Assembly: GCF_004212635.1 (NCBI RefSeq)
Contig: NZ_PSRT01000057.1
Coordinates: forward strand, 1-52,075
DNA length: 52,075 nucleotides
Direction of reading: 5' to 3'
DNA from: Bradyrhizobium genosp. SA-3
GTDB taxonomy: Bacteria > Pseudomonadota > Alphaproteobacteria > Rhizobiales > Xanthobacteraceae
Shown here: piece by piece, positions 26,614 to 34,281 of the stretch
Numbering within the stretch: the first letter of the stretch is position 1
Layout: every line of letters begins with the position of its first letter
Program-made: the position numbers and the translations under genes
Notes under the pieces: generated by a model
The model's database searches: none
Seen by the model: only the letters and a program-made list of their open reading frames with translations
Told to the model about the DNA's origin: nothing

Positions 26614-27462
26614 CTACGTCTTCCCCGCCTTCTTCACCGCCTCGGCCAGACTCGCCTTGGCTGAGCCGGGCTTGAGCGGCTGCTGCTGGCTCGCATGCGG
26701 CGCCCAGCCGGAGAGCCAGATGATATCGAACGTCGCACGGATGCGGCCGTCGGCATCGGCGAAGCGTTCGGCATAGATCTCGGCCATCCGCAGCAGCGTC
26801 GCGCGACGGCTCGGCACGCGCCGCCGCTCGATCAGCACATTGGCCGCACCCATGCGGCGGAGATCCTGCATCAGCGCAAACGCATTGCCATATCGCACCA
26901 CGACACGGTCGACGTCGGTGACCGGCAGCGCAAAACCAGCCCGCTGCAACAGCGCGCCGATATCGCGCAAGTCGGCGAACGGCGCGACGCGCGGCGAGAC
27001 GCCGCCTTCGCATTCGGCTTCGGCGGCCGCAAACGCCTGACGCAGCTCGGTCAGGCTGTCGCCGCCGATCATGGCGGCGAGCAGCAAGCCATCCGGCCTC
27101 AAGGCGCGGCGCACCTGTGCGAGCACACCCGGCAAGTCGTTGACGAATTGCAGCGCCAGCGCCGAGACGATGAGATCGAGGCTTTCGGGTGCAAAGGGAA
27201 GCTTCTCCGAACCCGCTGCATCGAGCGCGATGTGCTCGATGGCAGGAAGCCGCGTGCGCAGTCCTGCGAGTCCTTCACCGGGCGTCCAAAGATCGGCCGC
27301 AGCATGAAACTCCCGCTTCACCGCGGCCAGCCGGTCGGACATGTCCTCGGTGACGCGATCGAGCAGGAAGGCGACCGGACCTTGCGCCCGCGCGCGCCGC
27401 TGCCGCGCGTGCAACAAAGCGCGATCGAACAGGGCGGGAGGGGATTGCGGAGCTTGAGCCAT
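26614..27462 (-). CDS. SAM-dependent methyltransferase-fold protein, NDUFAF5/BioC-like
   Basis: A 282-residue class I methyltransferase-like protein. It begins PPALFDRALLHARQRRARAQ, and its core has LPFAPESLDLIVSALALQFVNDLPG and RALRPDGLLLAAMIGGDSLTELR, the region most like mitochondrial NDUFAF5, a complex I assembly factor. The usual glycine-rich motif I is not seen; the region around 55-90 reads HAAADLWTPGEGLAGLRTRLP. So it may not be a conventional methyltransferase (NDUFAF5 is reported to hydroxylate an arginine of NDUFS7). ATG 27462 was chosen as the start of conserved sequence; the frame runs to 28272 through the repeat and antisense to comF. It is divergent from comF. Confidence 0.8.
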   Translation of the reverse strand: MAQAPQSPPALFDRALLHARQRRARAQGPVAFLLDRVTEDMSDRLAAVKREFHAAADLWTPGEGLAGLRTRLPAIEHIALDAAGSEKLPFAPESLDLIVSALALQFVNDLPGVLAQVRRALRPDGLLLAAMIGGDSLTELRQAFAAAEAECEGGVSPRVAPFADLRDIGALLQRAGFALPVTDVDRVVVRYGNAFALMQDLRRMGAANVLIERRRVPSRRATLLRMAEIYAERFADADGRIRATFDIIWLSGWAPHASQQQPLKPGSAKASLAEAVKKAGKT

Positions 27463-27503
27463 GCCGCTGGTTACGCCGATCACGACGGCTATTGCAATGT
27501 CCT

Positions 27504-27651
27504 CTCTCGTGTCCCGGACGCGCTGCAGCGCTCTTAGCGCTGCTGCGCAGAGCCGGGACCCAGCCGGCAACAGCGTACAATGCGGCGAGATGGGCCCCGG
27601 CTCTGCAGCGCACCGCCGAAGTGGCGCTGCGCTGCGTCCGGGGCACGAGAG
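27504..27651. repeat. Palindromic intergenic repeat, family 9
   Basis: A 148-base element with ends CTCTCGTGTCCCGGACGC and GCGTCCGGGGCACGAGAG. Inner arms include CGCTGCAGCG, CAGAGCCGGG and CCCCGGCTCTG. It sits between the divergent methyltransferase and comF genes, so it must lie in or beside one of their promoters, unlike most other repeats here. Confidence 0.7.
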
Positions 27652-27693
27652 CGTGGGTTGAGCGGATAAGCACGGAACGCTAGCCTTCCCCGC

Positions 27694-28491
27694 ATGGAAG
27701 CCGAAACCGCCCCCGCCCGATCCATCGCCGCCCCTCTGCGTGCCGCGTGGACGGCTGGCCGACAGGTGCTGTCGCGCGCGGCACGGCTCGCCCTCGACAT
27801 CGCACTGCCGACGCAGTGCGTGTCCTGCCACGAGCCGGTCGACGGCGAGGGCGTGTGCGCTTACTGCTGGGCGCGGCTGTCGTTCATTGAACGACCCTAT
27901 TGCCCGCGGCTCGGCATTCCCTTTGTGTATGACCCAGGTCCCGACATGCTGTCGATGGAGGCGATCGCGAGCCCGCCGGCCTACCAGCGCGCGCGAGCGG
28001 CGGTGCGTTATGACGACGTCGCGCGCACATTGGTGCATGCGCTGAAATACCAGGACCGCACCGATTTGGCGCCCGCCATGGGCCGCTGGATGGCGCGCGC
28101 CGGCGGCGAGCTGCTCTCTGGCGCCGACATGCTGATTCCCGTTCCCCTGCATTGGCGGCGGGCCTGGCGGCGCCGCTACAACCAGTCCGGGGCGCTGGCG
28201 CGGATCATCGCGCGGCAGAGCGGCGTCGAGGTCCGGGGCGAGGTGTTGCGGCGGGTGCGCGCCACCGAGCAACAGATCGGCCTGTCGCGGGCCCAGCGCG
28301 CCGCCAATGTGCAGGGCGCGTTCCAGGTATCCCCCGACCGTCAGGCCGAGATTCAGGGCCGCCGCATCGTCCTGGTCGACGATGTCTTGACATCGGGCGC
28401 CACGCTGGACGCCTGCGCGCGGGCCCTGCTGCGCGCCAAGGCGGCCCAGGTCGACGTGCTGGTCTTTGCCCGGGTTGTGGAGAGCCGGTAA
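27694..28491 (+). CDS. comF: ComF family protein (zinc ribbon and phosphoribosyltransferase fold)
   Basis: A 265-residue ComF/GntX-like protein. An N-terminal zinc-ribbon has C42, C45, C55 and C58 (QCVSCHEPVD, VCAYCW), with C70 as a possible extra ligand. The C-terminal PRTase domain includes the motif LVDDVLTSGATLDAC (about 228-242) and the preceding IPVPLHWRRAWRRRYNQ. ComF helps single-stranded DNA uptake in naturally competent bacteria; in others the role is unclear. It may be the first gene of a unit that continues into glutaredoxin, nitrilase and DUF1178, since the gap to the next gene is only 47 bases. Confidence 0.9.
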   Translation: MEAETAPARSIAAPLRAAWTAGRQVLSRAARLALDIALPTQCVSCHEPVDGEGVCAYCWARLSFIERPYCPRLGIPFVYDPGPDMLSMEAIASPPAYQRARAAVRYDDVARTLVHALKYQDRTDLAPAMGRWMARAGGELLSGADMLIPVPLHWRRAWRRRYNQSGALARIIARQSGVEVRGEVLRRVRATEQQIGLSRAQRAANVQGAFQVSPDRQAEIQGRRIVLVDDVLTSGATLDACARALLRAKAAQVDVLVFARVVESR

Positions 28492-28538
28492 AGTCCCATA
28501 TAATTCAACGAATTCATGACATGAGAGCGCCAGACGAG

Positions 28539-28814
28539 ATGACTGCTGCCATCGAGATCTACACGAGGCCGGGCTGCGGCTATTGTTCCGCCGCCAAGTC
28601 GCTGTTGACCCGCAAAAAGGCGACCTTCACCGAGTTCGACATTGCCAAGGACCCGTCCTGGCGCCAGGACATGTATGGCCGCGCCGGCGAAGGCTCGACG
28701 TTTCCGCAGATCTGGATCGGTGGAACCCATGTCGGCGGCTGCGACGAGCTCTACGCGCTCGACCGCGAAGGCAGGCTCGACGGCATGCTCGACAGCGTCA
28801 AGGCGGTCTCATGA
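28539..28814 (+). CDS. grxC: Glutaredoxin 3
   Basis: A 91-residue dithiol glutaredoxin that reduces disulfides with glutathione. The active site is CGYC (C13 to C16), followed by FPQIWIGGTHVGGCDEL, which includes the cis-Pro and glutathione-binding residues. The length and the EIYTRPGCGYC opening are typical of GrxC. An ATG at 28521 in frame would add six residues; 28539 fits the family start better, and neither has a strong ribosome binding site. Its stop overlaps the next start in an ATGA arrangement (28811-28814), so it is coupled to the nitrilase-family gene. Confidence 0.95.
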   Translation: MTAAIEIYTRPGCGYCSAAKSLLTRKKATFTEFDIAKDPSWRQDMYGRAGEGSTFPQIWIGGTHVGGCDELYALDREGRLDGMLDSVKAVS

Positions 28815-29689
28815 GCGAGGATCGGACCTTCACCGCCGCCATGGTGCAGATGCGCACCGGTTTGATGCCCGGCCCGAGCCTTGAACAGGCCACCAAGCTG
28901 ATCCGGCAGGCGGCGGCGGACGGCGCCGACTACGTGCAGACGCCCGAAGTCAGCAACATGATGCAGCTGAACCGCAAGGCGTTGTTCGAGCATCTTCAGA
29001 GCGAAGAGGACGACACCTCGCTGAAGGCGTATCGGGCCCTCGCAGCGGAACTCGGAATCCACATCCATGTCGGCTCGCTCGCGCTCCGATTCTCGCCTGA
29101 GAAGGCGGTCAATCGCTCCTTCCTGATCGGGCCCGAGGGCAACGTGCTCGCGAGCTACGACAAGATCCACATGTTCGACATCGAGCTGCCGGACGGCGAG
29201 AGCTATCGCGAATCCGCCAATTACCAGCCGGGCGAGACGGCCGTGATCTCCGACCTGCCCTGGGGCCGCGTCGGTCTGACGATTTGCTACGATGTGCGTT
29301 TCCCCGCGCTCTACCGCGCGCTGGCCGAGAGCGGCGCGTCCTTCATCACCGTGCCCTCGGCCTTTACCCGCAAGACCGGGGAAGCGCATTGGCACGTGTT
29401 GCTGCGTTCGCGCGCGATCGAAACCGGCTGCTTCATCTTCGCCGCGGCGCAAGCCGGCCTGCACGAGAACAAGCGCGAGACCTACGGCCACTCCCTGATC
29501 GTCGACCCCTGGGGCGAGATCCTCGCCGAGGGCGGCGTCGAGCCCGGCGTCATCATGGCCAAGATCGACCCGGCCAAGGTCGAGACGGCGCGCCGGGCGA
29601 TTCCCTCGCTCCAGCACGGCCGCCGCTTCGGCGTCGCCGACGCCAAGGCCGGGCCGGACCATCTGCATCTCGTACGGGGATCGGCATGA
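28811..29689 (+). CDS. Carbon-nitrogen hydrolase, Nit1/Nit2-like amidase
   Basis: A 292-residue nitrilase superfamily enzyme with the Glu-Lys-Cys triad: E46 (TPEVSNM), K118 (SYDKIHMFDI) and C159 (LTICYDVRFP). The sequence around the Cys and the DKIHMFDIELPDGESYRES stretch match the Nit1/Nit2 branch, which removes deaminated glutathione or 2-oxoglutaramate, not true nitrilases. Its tight coupling to glutaredoxin supports a glutathione-repair role (deaminated glutathione amidase), but omega-amidase is the alternative. Start and stop both overlap neighbours by 4 bases (ATGA), so grxC, this gene and DUF1178 form one operon. Confidence 0.93.
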   Translation: MSEDRTFTAAMVQMRTGLMPGPSLEQATKLIRQAAADGADYVQTPEVSNMMQLNRKALFEHLQSEEDDTSLKAYRALAAELGIHIHVGSLALRFSPEKAVNRSFLIGPEGNVLASYDKIHMFDIELPDGESYRESANYQPGETAVISDLPWGRVGLTICYDVRFPALYRALAESGASFITVPSAFTRKTGEAHWHVLLRSRAIETGCFIFAAAQAGLHENKRETYGHSLIVDPWGEILAEGGVEPGVIMAKIDPAKVETARRAIPSLQHGRRFGVADAKAGPDHLHLVRGSA

Positions 29690-30174
29690 TCCGCTACGCA
29701 CTGCACTGCGACCGGAACCACGCTTTCGAAAGCTGGTTTCAGAGTTCGTCCGCGTACGATTCACAGGTGAAGCGCAAGCTTGTGACCTGCCCGATCTGCG
29801 GCTCGGCCAAGGTCGACAAGGCGATCATGGCCCCGCGCATCGTCGGCAAGAAGGGCCGCGGGCGCGCTACGCCGCCACCGGAGGCCACGGCGAGCGCCAC
29901 GCCTGCGCCCGAGGCTGCGCCGTCAGGACCAACCTCGCTGCTGATGGCGCAGGAGAAAGAGCTGCGCACGAAGCTGAAGGAGCTGCGCGATCACATCGTC
30001 AAGAACGCCGACAATGTCGGCGAGCGCTTCGCCAACGAAGCCCGCGCCATGCACTACGGCGACAAGGAGCACCGTCCGATCTATGGCGAGGCCTCGCCCG
30101 ACGAAGCCAAATCGCTGATCGACGAAGGCATCGAGGTGTCGCCGCTGCCGGTGCTGCCGGAAGATCGGAACTAA
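29686..30174 (+). CDS. DUF1178 family protein
   Basis: A 162-residue protein of unknown function, DUF1178. It opens with the conserved MIRYALHCDRNHAFESWF, and C8, H12, C35 and C38 (CPICGS) look like a zinc ribbon. A Pro/Ala/Thr-rich linker (about 60-85) joins this to a C-terminal helical part with ELRTKLKELRDHIVKNADNVG and ARAMHYGDKEHRPIYGEAS. The start overlaps the nitrilase stop by 4 bases and the stop overlaps the convergent EamA gene's stop by 4. The position beside a nitrilase-like gene recurs in alphaproteobacteria as I recall, which suggests a shared but undefined role. Confidence 0.93.
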   Translation: MIRYALHCDRNHAFESWFQSSSAYDSQVKRKLVTCPICGSAKVDKAIMAPRIVGKKGRGRATPPPEATASATPAPEAAPSGPTSLLMAQEKELRTKLKELRDHIVKNADNVGERFANEARAMHYGDKEHRPIYGEASPDEAKSLIDEGIEVSPLPVLPEDRN

Positions 30175-31070
30175 ACCCCTACCAGAACAGCCACCCCGAG
30201 GACGATCAACGCGATGCCTGCAAGCTCGCGCGGCGCGATCGGCTGCTTGAACGAGTAGTACGCCACGGCTTGCGCGAACAACACCTCGATCAAAGCGAGC
30301 GTGCGGACGTTAGCGGCCGCCGTCAGCGCGAACGCCAGGAACCAGAATTGCGAGGCGAAGGCGCCCGTGAAGCCCGCGAGCATCGACGGCCGCCACAGTC
30401 CGAGGATGCCCCGCAACACGTCTGGCGCGCGCCAGAGCAGATAGATCGTCAGCACCAGCGTCTGCACGAACAGGCCGAGCACCAGCGTGAAGGACGAAGC
30501 CGTCACGAACGACACGCCCGGCACCGTGATGATGGCGCCGCGAAAGCCGACCGCGGAGAGCGCGAAGGCCGCAGCGGCGACGAGCCCCGTGATGGTCGGC
30601 TTCAATTCCGCAAAGCTCTTCTCGCCGCCGGGCCGGAGCGCAGTGATGACGACGCCGACGGTCGCGATCACGATCGCCAGCACCTTCAGCCAGGTCAGGT
30701 GATCGCCAAGAAAGACGAAGCCGAAGATCGCGGTCTGGATCGCTTCGGTCTTGAGGTAGGCCGTCGTCACCACGAAGGAGCGGTCGTTCATGGCGAGCAG
30801 CATCAGTCCGGTGGCGACGATCTGGCTGAGTGCGCCGAGCAAGAGCCACGGCCAGAACACGATCGGCGGCATGCCGATATGATCGCCGGTGGCGACCAGC
30901 ACCACCGCGAGAAAGACCAGCGAGAACGGGAAGCCGAACAGGAAGCGGATGTTGGTCGCGCCCCAGGTCCCCAGCGGCTTCGTCAGCGACCGCTGCATCG
31001 CATTGCGCGCGACTTGCCCGAGCGCGGCAATGATGGTGAAGAGAATCCAGAGGCTGGTGATGGTGAACAT
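30171..31070 (-). CDS. EamA (DMT superfamily) transporter
   Basis: A 299-residue inner-membrane protein with about ten hydrophobic segments in two EamA repeats (about 5-145 and 160-297). The first repeat has LWILFTIIAALGQVARNAMQ and FLFGFPFSLVFL; the second ends with the usual LIEVLFAQAVAYYSFKQPIAPRELAGIALIVLG. DMT carriers of this type export amino acids, sugars or metabolites; the substrate cannot be read from sequence. Its stop overlaps that of DUF1178 by four bases. It is a single gene with family 1 repeat copy C upstream. Confidence 0.9.
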   Translation of the reverse strand: MFTITSLWILFTIIAALGQVARNAMQRSLTKPLGTWGATNIRFLFGFPFSLVFLAVVLVATGDHIGMPPIVFWPWLLLGALSQIVATGLMLLAMNDRSFVVTTAYLKTEAIQTAIFGFVFLGDHLTWLKVLAIVIATVGVVITALRPGGEKSFAELKPTITGLVAAAAFALSAVGFRGAIITVPGVSFVTASSFTLVLGLFVQTLVLTIYLLWRAPDVLRGILGLWRPSMLAGFTGAFASQFWFLAFALTAAANVRTLALIEVLFAQAVAYYSFKQPIAPRELAGIALIVLGVAVLVGV

Positions 31071-31176
31071 GGGGGTGGGATGGGGGCAGGGAAGATTGCG
31101 GCAACGTGCCGCTAGCGGCGAAGCAGGTCAATCAGGCGCAAGTCATGGGAGCGATGCTTTCGCCACATTTTCGGTG

Positions 31177-31316
31177 GCGTCCCGGCGTAGTGCGCAATTG
31201 CGCACGGGGGGCCGGGACCCATAACCACCGAACGTGATTGTGGCGCGAGATGGCGGTTACCTGTCCTCGTCAAACTGCTTTCACGGAGTATGGGTCCCGG
31301 CCTTCGCCGGGACGAC
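31177..31316. repeat. Palindromic intergenic repeat, family 1, copy C
   Basis: A 140-base element in the same orientation as copy B. The left end is GGCGTCCCGG, one or two changes from GTCGTCCCGG; the insert is TAGTGCGCAATTGCGCACGG and the inner block GGGACCCATAACCACCG. The right end is TATGGGTCCCGGCC then CCGGGACGAC. It lies between the EamA and ubiG genes, upstream of EamA. Confidence 0.85.
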
Positions 31317-31353
31317 ACCGTTTTTGTGTTCGCAGCGCCCCCTACTCAACCCC

Positions 31354-32121
31354 TCACACCATTCCTTCCGCCACGACCATGTAGTTCACGTCCATGTCGG
31401 AGGAGAGGGTCCATTTGTCGGCGAAGGGGCTGTAGACGACGCCGGTCTGCTCGGTGATGACGAGGCGGTTGTCGAGCAGGTATTTTGCGAGCTCATCGGG
31501 GGTGACGAACTTGTTCCATTCGTGGGTGCCGCGCGGCAGCCAGCGCAGCACGTATTCGGCGCCGACGATGGCAAGCGCAAAGCTCTTCCAATTCCGGTTC
31601 AGTGTCGAGACCACCATCAGGCCGTTCGGCTTCAGCATCGCCGCACAGCGCCTCAGGAAGACGCCGACATCGGTGACGTGCTCGACCACCTCCATCGCCA
31701 GCACGATGTCGAAGCGCTCGCGCGGATCGATCTCTTCCACGATGGTGCAGCGGTAGTCGATCGCGAGGTGACTCTTGTCGGCATGCAGCTTCGCGGCGGC
31801 GATGTTGCTCGCCGAAGGGTCGATGCCGATGACCTGCGCCCCCAAGCGCGACAGCGGCTCGCAGAGCAGGCCGGCGCCGCAACCGATGTCGAGCAGGCGC
31901 AAGGACCCGAGGCAGCTGAGGCTGCGCACATTGCGCTCGAACTTGCGGCAGGCGGCGTCACGGATGTAGGCGAGCCGCAGCGGATTGATCCGGTGCAGCG
32001 GCGCCATCTTGCCCTTGGGGTCCCACCACTCCGCCGAGAGTTTTGAGAATTTCGCGATCTCGGCGGCGTCGACGGTCGAACCCGGCGGGATGGTTGCGGA
32101 AGTATTTTGCTGCATGCTCAT
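31354..32121 (-). CDS. ubiG: Ubiquinone biosynthesis O-methyltransferase UbiG
   Basis: Methylates both hydroxyls in ubiquinone synthesis. The 255-residue protein has the UbiG hallmarks: AEWWDPKGKMAPLHRINPLR (30-49), motif I LLDIGCGAGLLCEPL (76-90), VIGIDPSASNI (97-107), EVVEHV in the motif II/III region and STLNRNWKSFALAIVGAEYVLRWLPRGTH toward the C-terminus. The length is normal. It is 14 bases downstream of a PH-domain gene on the same strand. Confidence 0.96.
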   Translation of the reverse strand: MSMQQNTSATIPPGSTVDAAEIAKFSKLSAEWWDPKGKMAPLHRINPLRLAYIRDAACRKFERNVRSLSCLGSLRLLDIGCGAGLLCEPLSRLGAQVIGIDPSASNIAAAKLHADKSHLAIDYRCTIVEEIDPRERFDIVLAMEVVEHVTDVGVFLRRCAAMLKPNGLMVVSTLNRNWKSFALAIVGAEYVLRWLPRGTHEWNKFVTPDELAKYLLDNRLVITEQTGVVYSPFADKWTLSSDMDVNYMVVAEGMV

Positions 32122-32135
32122 GGTTACGCGCGGTC

Positions 32136-32603
32136 CTACCGCGTGGTGATCGAACTACGGAAGGCGAGTGGCGAGGCGATGGTCTTGATCGTCTCGATTC
32201 CCTCGCCGACGCCGCGAATCGTCACGTCGCCGTAGTTGAGAATCCGTCCAAGAATAGTCTGGTCGACGTCGACGCTCTCGACCTTGTCCAGCGCCATTTC
32301 GAAGGTGCGGCGCTTGATGAATCCGGTCTTGTGCACGACCCGGAGGTTGGTGACGTCGGTCTCGGTGGTGAAGCGATGGAACCAGCCCTTGATGGTCCAA
32401 TACAAGGCCGCCAGAGCCACGAGACCCGCGGCTGTAAGGCAAAGCAAAACGAGCCCCTCGGCCGTGACCTGCCGCGACAGGATCAGCAGGGCCAACGTCA
32501 CGATCCAGGCCACGATGGCCGGAAAATAGAAGATCCAGTGCGCATTGGTCGAATACAGCACCCGCTCGCCCGGTTGCAGGATCTCGTCGATATAACGCGC
32601 CAT
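32136..32603 (-). CDS. PH domain membrane protein (bacterial bPH2/YdbS-like)
   Basis: A 155-residue protein. Two adjacent hydrophobic segments (about 24-46 and 48-70) follow a short N-terminal region (YIDEILQPGERVLYSTNAHW), then a bacterial PH domain with TTETDVTNLRVVHKTGFIKRRTFEMALDKVESVDVDQ and GDVTIRGVGEGIETIKTI. In known relatives the PH part packs against the membrane, but no ligand is established. The 14-base gap to ubiG suggests co-transcription, with this gene first. Confidence 0.9.
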   Translation of the reverse strand: MARYIDEILQPGERVLYSTNAHWIFYFPAIVAWIVTLALLILSRQVTAEGLVLLCLTAAGLVALAALYWTIKGWFHRFTTETDVTNLRVVHKTGFIKRRTFEMALDKVESVDVDQTILGRILNYGDVTIRGVGEGIETIKTIASPLAFRSSITTR

Positions 32604-32756
32604 GACCTCGGTTAACCCACTACCCCCACACCCTGCCCCCGCAGGAACCCGCTTGCCCCCGGCCCCGACGCTCTGTATACGCGCGGTCGGTATCCGCGAG
32701 GCACCCGTCCGGTGCGGTCACCATACTGATCCTTATGAGGGAATGCACGCGTCGTC

Positions 32757-34013
32757 ATGAGCCGCCTCGTGATGAAATTCGGCGGCACGTCCGTCGCCAA
32801 TATCGAACGTATCCGCAACGTCGCGCGCCATGTGAAGCGTGAGGTCGACGCCGGCCATGAAGTGGCCGTGGTCGTCTCGGCGATGTCCGGCAAGACCAAC
32901 GAGCTGGTGGCCTGGTGCACCGAGGCCTCGCCCATGCACGATGCGCGCGAGTACGACGCCGTCGTCGCCTCCGGCGAACAGGTGACGTCCGGCCTGCTTG
33001 CCATCGTGCTGCAGGGCATGGGCATCCAGGCCCGCTCCTGGCAGGGCTGGCAGATCCCGATCAAGACCAGCGACGCCCATGCCTCGGCCCGGATCGAGGA
33101 CATCGACGGCAGCGAGATCATCAAGCGCTTTAGGGAACGCAAGGAGGTCGCGGTCATCGCCGGCTTCCAGGGCATCAACCCCGAGACTGGTCGCGTCACC
33201 ACGCTCGGCCGTGGCGGCTCCGACACCTCGGCCGTGGCGGTCGCCGCCGCCGTCAAGGCGGACCGTTGCGATATCTACACCGATGTCGACGGCGTCTACA
33301 CCACCGATCCGCGAATCGTGCCGAAGGCCAAGAGGCTCGACAAGATCGCGTTCGAAGACATGCTGGAACTGGCCTCCCAGGGCGCCAAAGTGCTCCAGGT
33401 CCGCTCGGTGGAACTCGGCATGGTCCACAACATGCCGATCTTCGTCCGCTCGAGCTTCGACAAGCCCGAGGATATCGACCCGCATGCCAACCAGCCGCCC
33501 GGCACGCTGATCTGCAGCGAGGAGGAGATCATGGAAAGCCACGTCGTCACCGGTATCGCCTTCTCCAAGGACGAGGCCCAGATTTCGGTGCGCCAGATCG
33601 AGGACAAGCCGGGCGTGGCGGCCTCGATCTTCGGCCCGCTGGCGGATGCCAACATCAACGTCGACATGATCGTGCAGAACGTTTCGGAGGACGGCAAGAC
33701 CACCGACCTCACCTTCACGGTGCCGGCGGCCGACTACACCCGCGCCAAGGACACGATTACCGCTGCCAAGGCCAAGATCGGCTATGCCCGGCTCGATACC
33801 GCCACCGACGTCGCCAAGATCTCGGTGATCGGCAGTGGCATGCGCAGCCATGCCGGCGTCGCCGCCCAGGCGTTCTCGGCCCTCGCCGGACGGAATATCA
33901 ACATCCGGGCCATTACAACCTCCGAGATCAAATTCTCGGTTTTGATCGACACCGCCTATACCGAGCTTGCTGTGCGCACCCTGCACACGCTCTACGGCCT
34001 CGATCAGACTTAG
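32757..34013 (+). CDS. lysC: Aspartate kinase (monofunctional, with two ACT domains)
   Basis: Phosphorylates aspartate, the first step to lysine, threonine, methionine and diaminopimelate. 418 residues. The kinase core starts KFGGTSVANIERI (7-19), with GRGGSDTSAVAVAAA near 150 and DVDGVYTTDPRIVP near 180. Two ACT domains follow (about 265-340 and 345-412; KPGVAASIFGPLADANINVDMI and SHAGVAAQAFSALAGRNINIRAITTSEIKFSVLI), the usual site of lysine/threonine feedback. An internal in-frame start at 33531 (GGAGGAG upstream) would give a separate 160-residue regulatory chain. ptsP lies 268 bases downstream on the same strand. Confidence 0.97.
   Translation: MSRLVMKFGGTSVANIERIRNVARHVKREVDAGHEVAVVVSAMSGKTNELVAWCTEASPMHDAREYDAVVASGEQVTSGLLAIVLQGMGIQARSWQGWQIPIKTSDAHASARIEDIDGSEIIKRFRERKEVAVIAGFQGINPETGRVTTLGRGGSDTSAVAVAAAVKADRCDIYTDVDGVYTTDPRIVPKAKRLDKIAFEDMLELASQGAKVLQVRSVELGMVHNMPIFVRSSFDKPEDIDPHANQPPGTLICSEEEIMESHVVTGIAFSKDEAQISVRQIEDKPGVAASIFGPLADANINVDMIVQNVSEDGKTTDLTFTVPAADYTRAKDTITAAKAKIGYARLDTATDVAKISVIGSGMRSHAGVAAQAFSALAGRNINIRAITTSEIKFSVLIDTAYTELAVRTLHTLYGLDQT
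33531..34013 (+). CDS. Candidate internal translation start: regulatory beta chain of aspartate kinase
   Basis: Within lysC, M259 (MESHVVTGIAFSKDEAQ) is preceded by a near-perfect GGAGGAG, four bases before the ATG, in phase with the same stop. The product would be 160 residues holding only the ACT domains. In Corynebacterium and Bacillus the aspartate kinase gene gives alpha and beta chains by exactly this kind of in-frame start, at a matching place in the protein. Whether it is used here is inferred. Confidence 0.5.
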   Translation: MESHVVTGIAFSKDEAQISVRQIEDKPGVAASIFGPLADANINVDMIVQNVSEDGKTTDLTFTVPAADYTRAKDTITAAKAKIGYARLDTATDVAKISVIGSGMRSHAGVAAQAFSALAGRNINIRAITTSEIKFSVLIDTAYTELAVRTLHTLYGLDQT

Positions 34014-34039
34014 ACGAATTTTCTCTTAGCGGTCGCAGC

Positions 34040-34093
34040 AAACGCGAAGGTGTCCACACATTCGCGTTTGGCAGGCGTTTTGCTTGGCAAAAC
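34040..34093 (+). promoter_or_regulatory. Two hairpins in the lysC-ptsP gap
   Basis: AAACGCGAA and TTCGCGTTT pair across a 12-base loop (34040-34069), and GTTTTGC and GCAAAAC pair across TTG (34077-34093). Neither is followed by a T run, so they are poor intrinsic terminators. They may be attenuation or processing signals or stabilise the lysC mRNA end. The remaining gap before ptsP has a third stem, CCGGGC/GCCCGG (34227-34260). Confidence 0.45.
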
Positions 34094-34281
34094 AAGCCCC
34101 AATTCGCTATAGGCGGACAGGGTGGGCTGCCAGATACTGTGCCCCAGTTGAGGCAATGCCGATTCGGCTCTGGCAACCACCAGGGTCGGCGCCGGATGAG
34201 CAAGCTTGTTGTTTTTCTGGATTTCCGGGCGAGCCGCCGACGGCCCTTCGGGGCCCGGCAGACGGAGGAGATTGACGGTAC

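Noticed and set aside
27463..28272. Extension of the NDUFAF5-like gene upstream
   Set aside because: The extra frame reads through repeat family 9 and antisense to comF.
34014..34281. Lysine riboswitch or small gene between lysC and ptsP
   Set aside because: The hairpins are simple and lie downstream of lysC; no lysine riboswitch core was recognised and no ORF has a good start.
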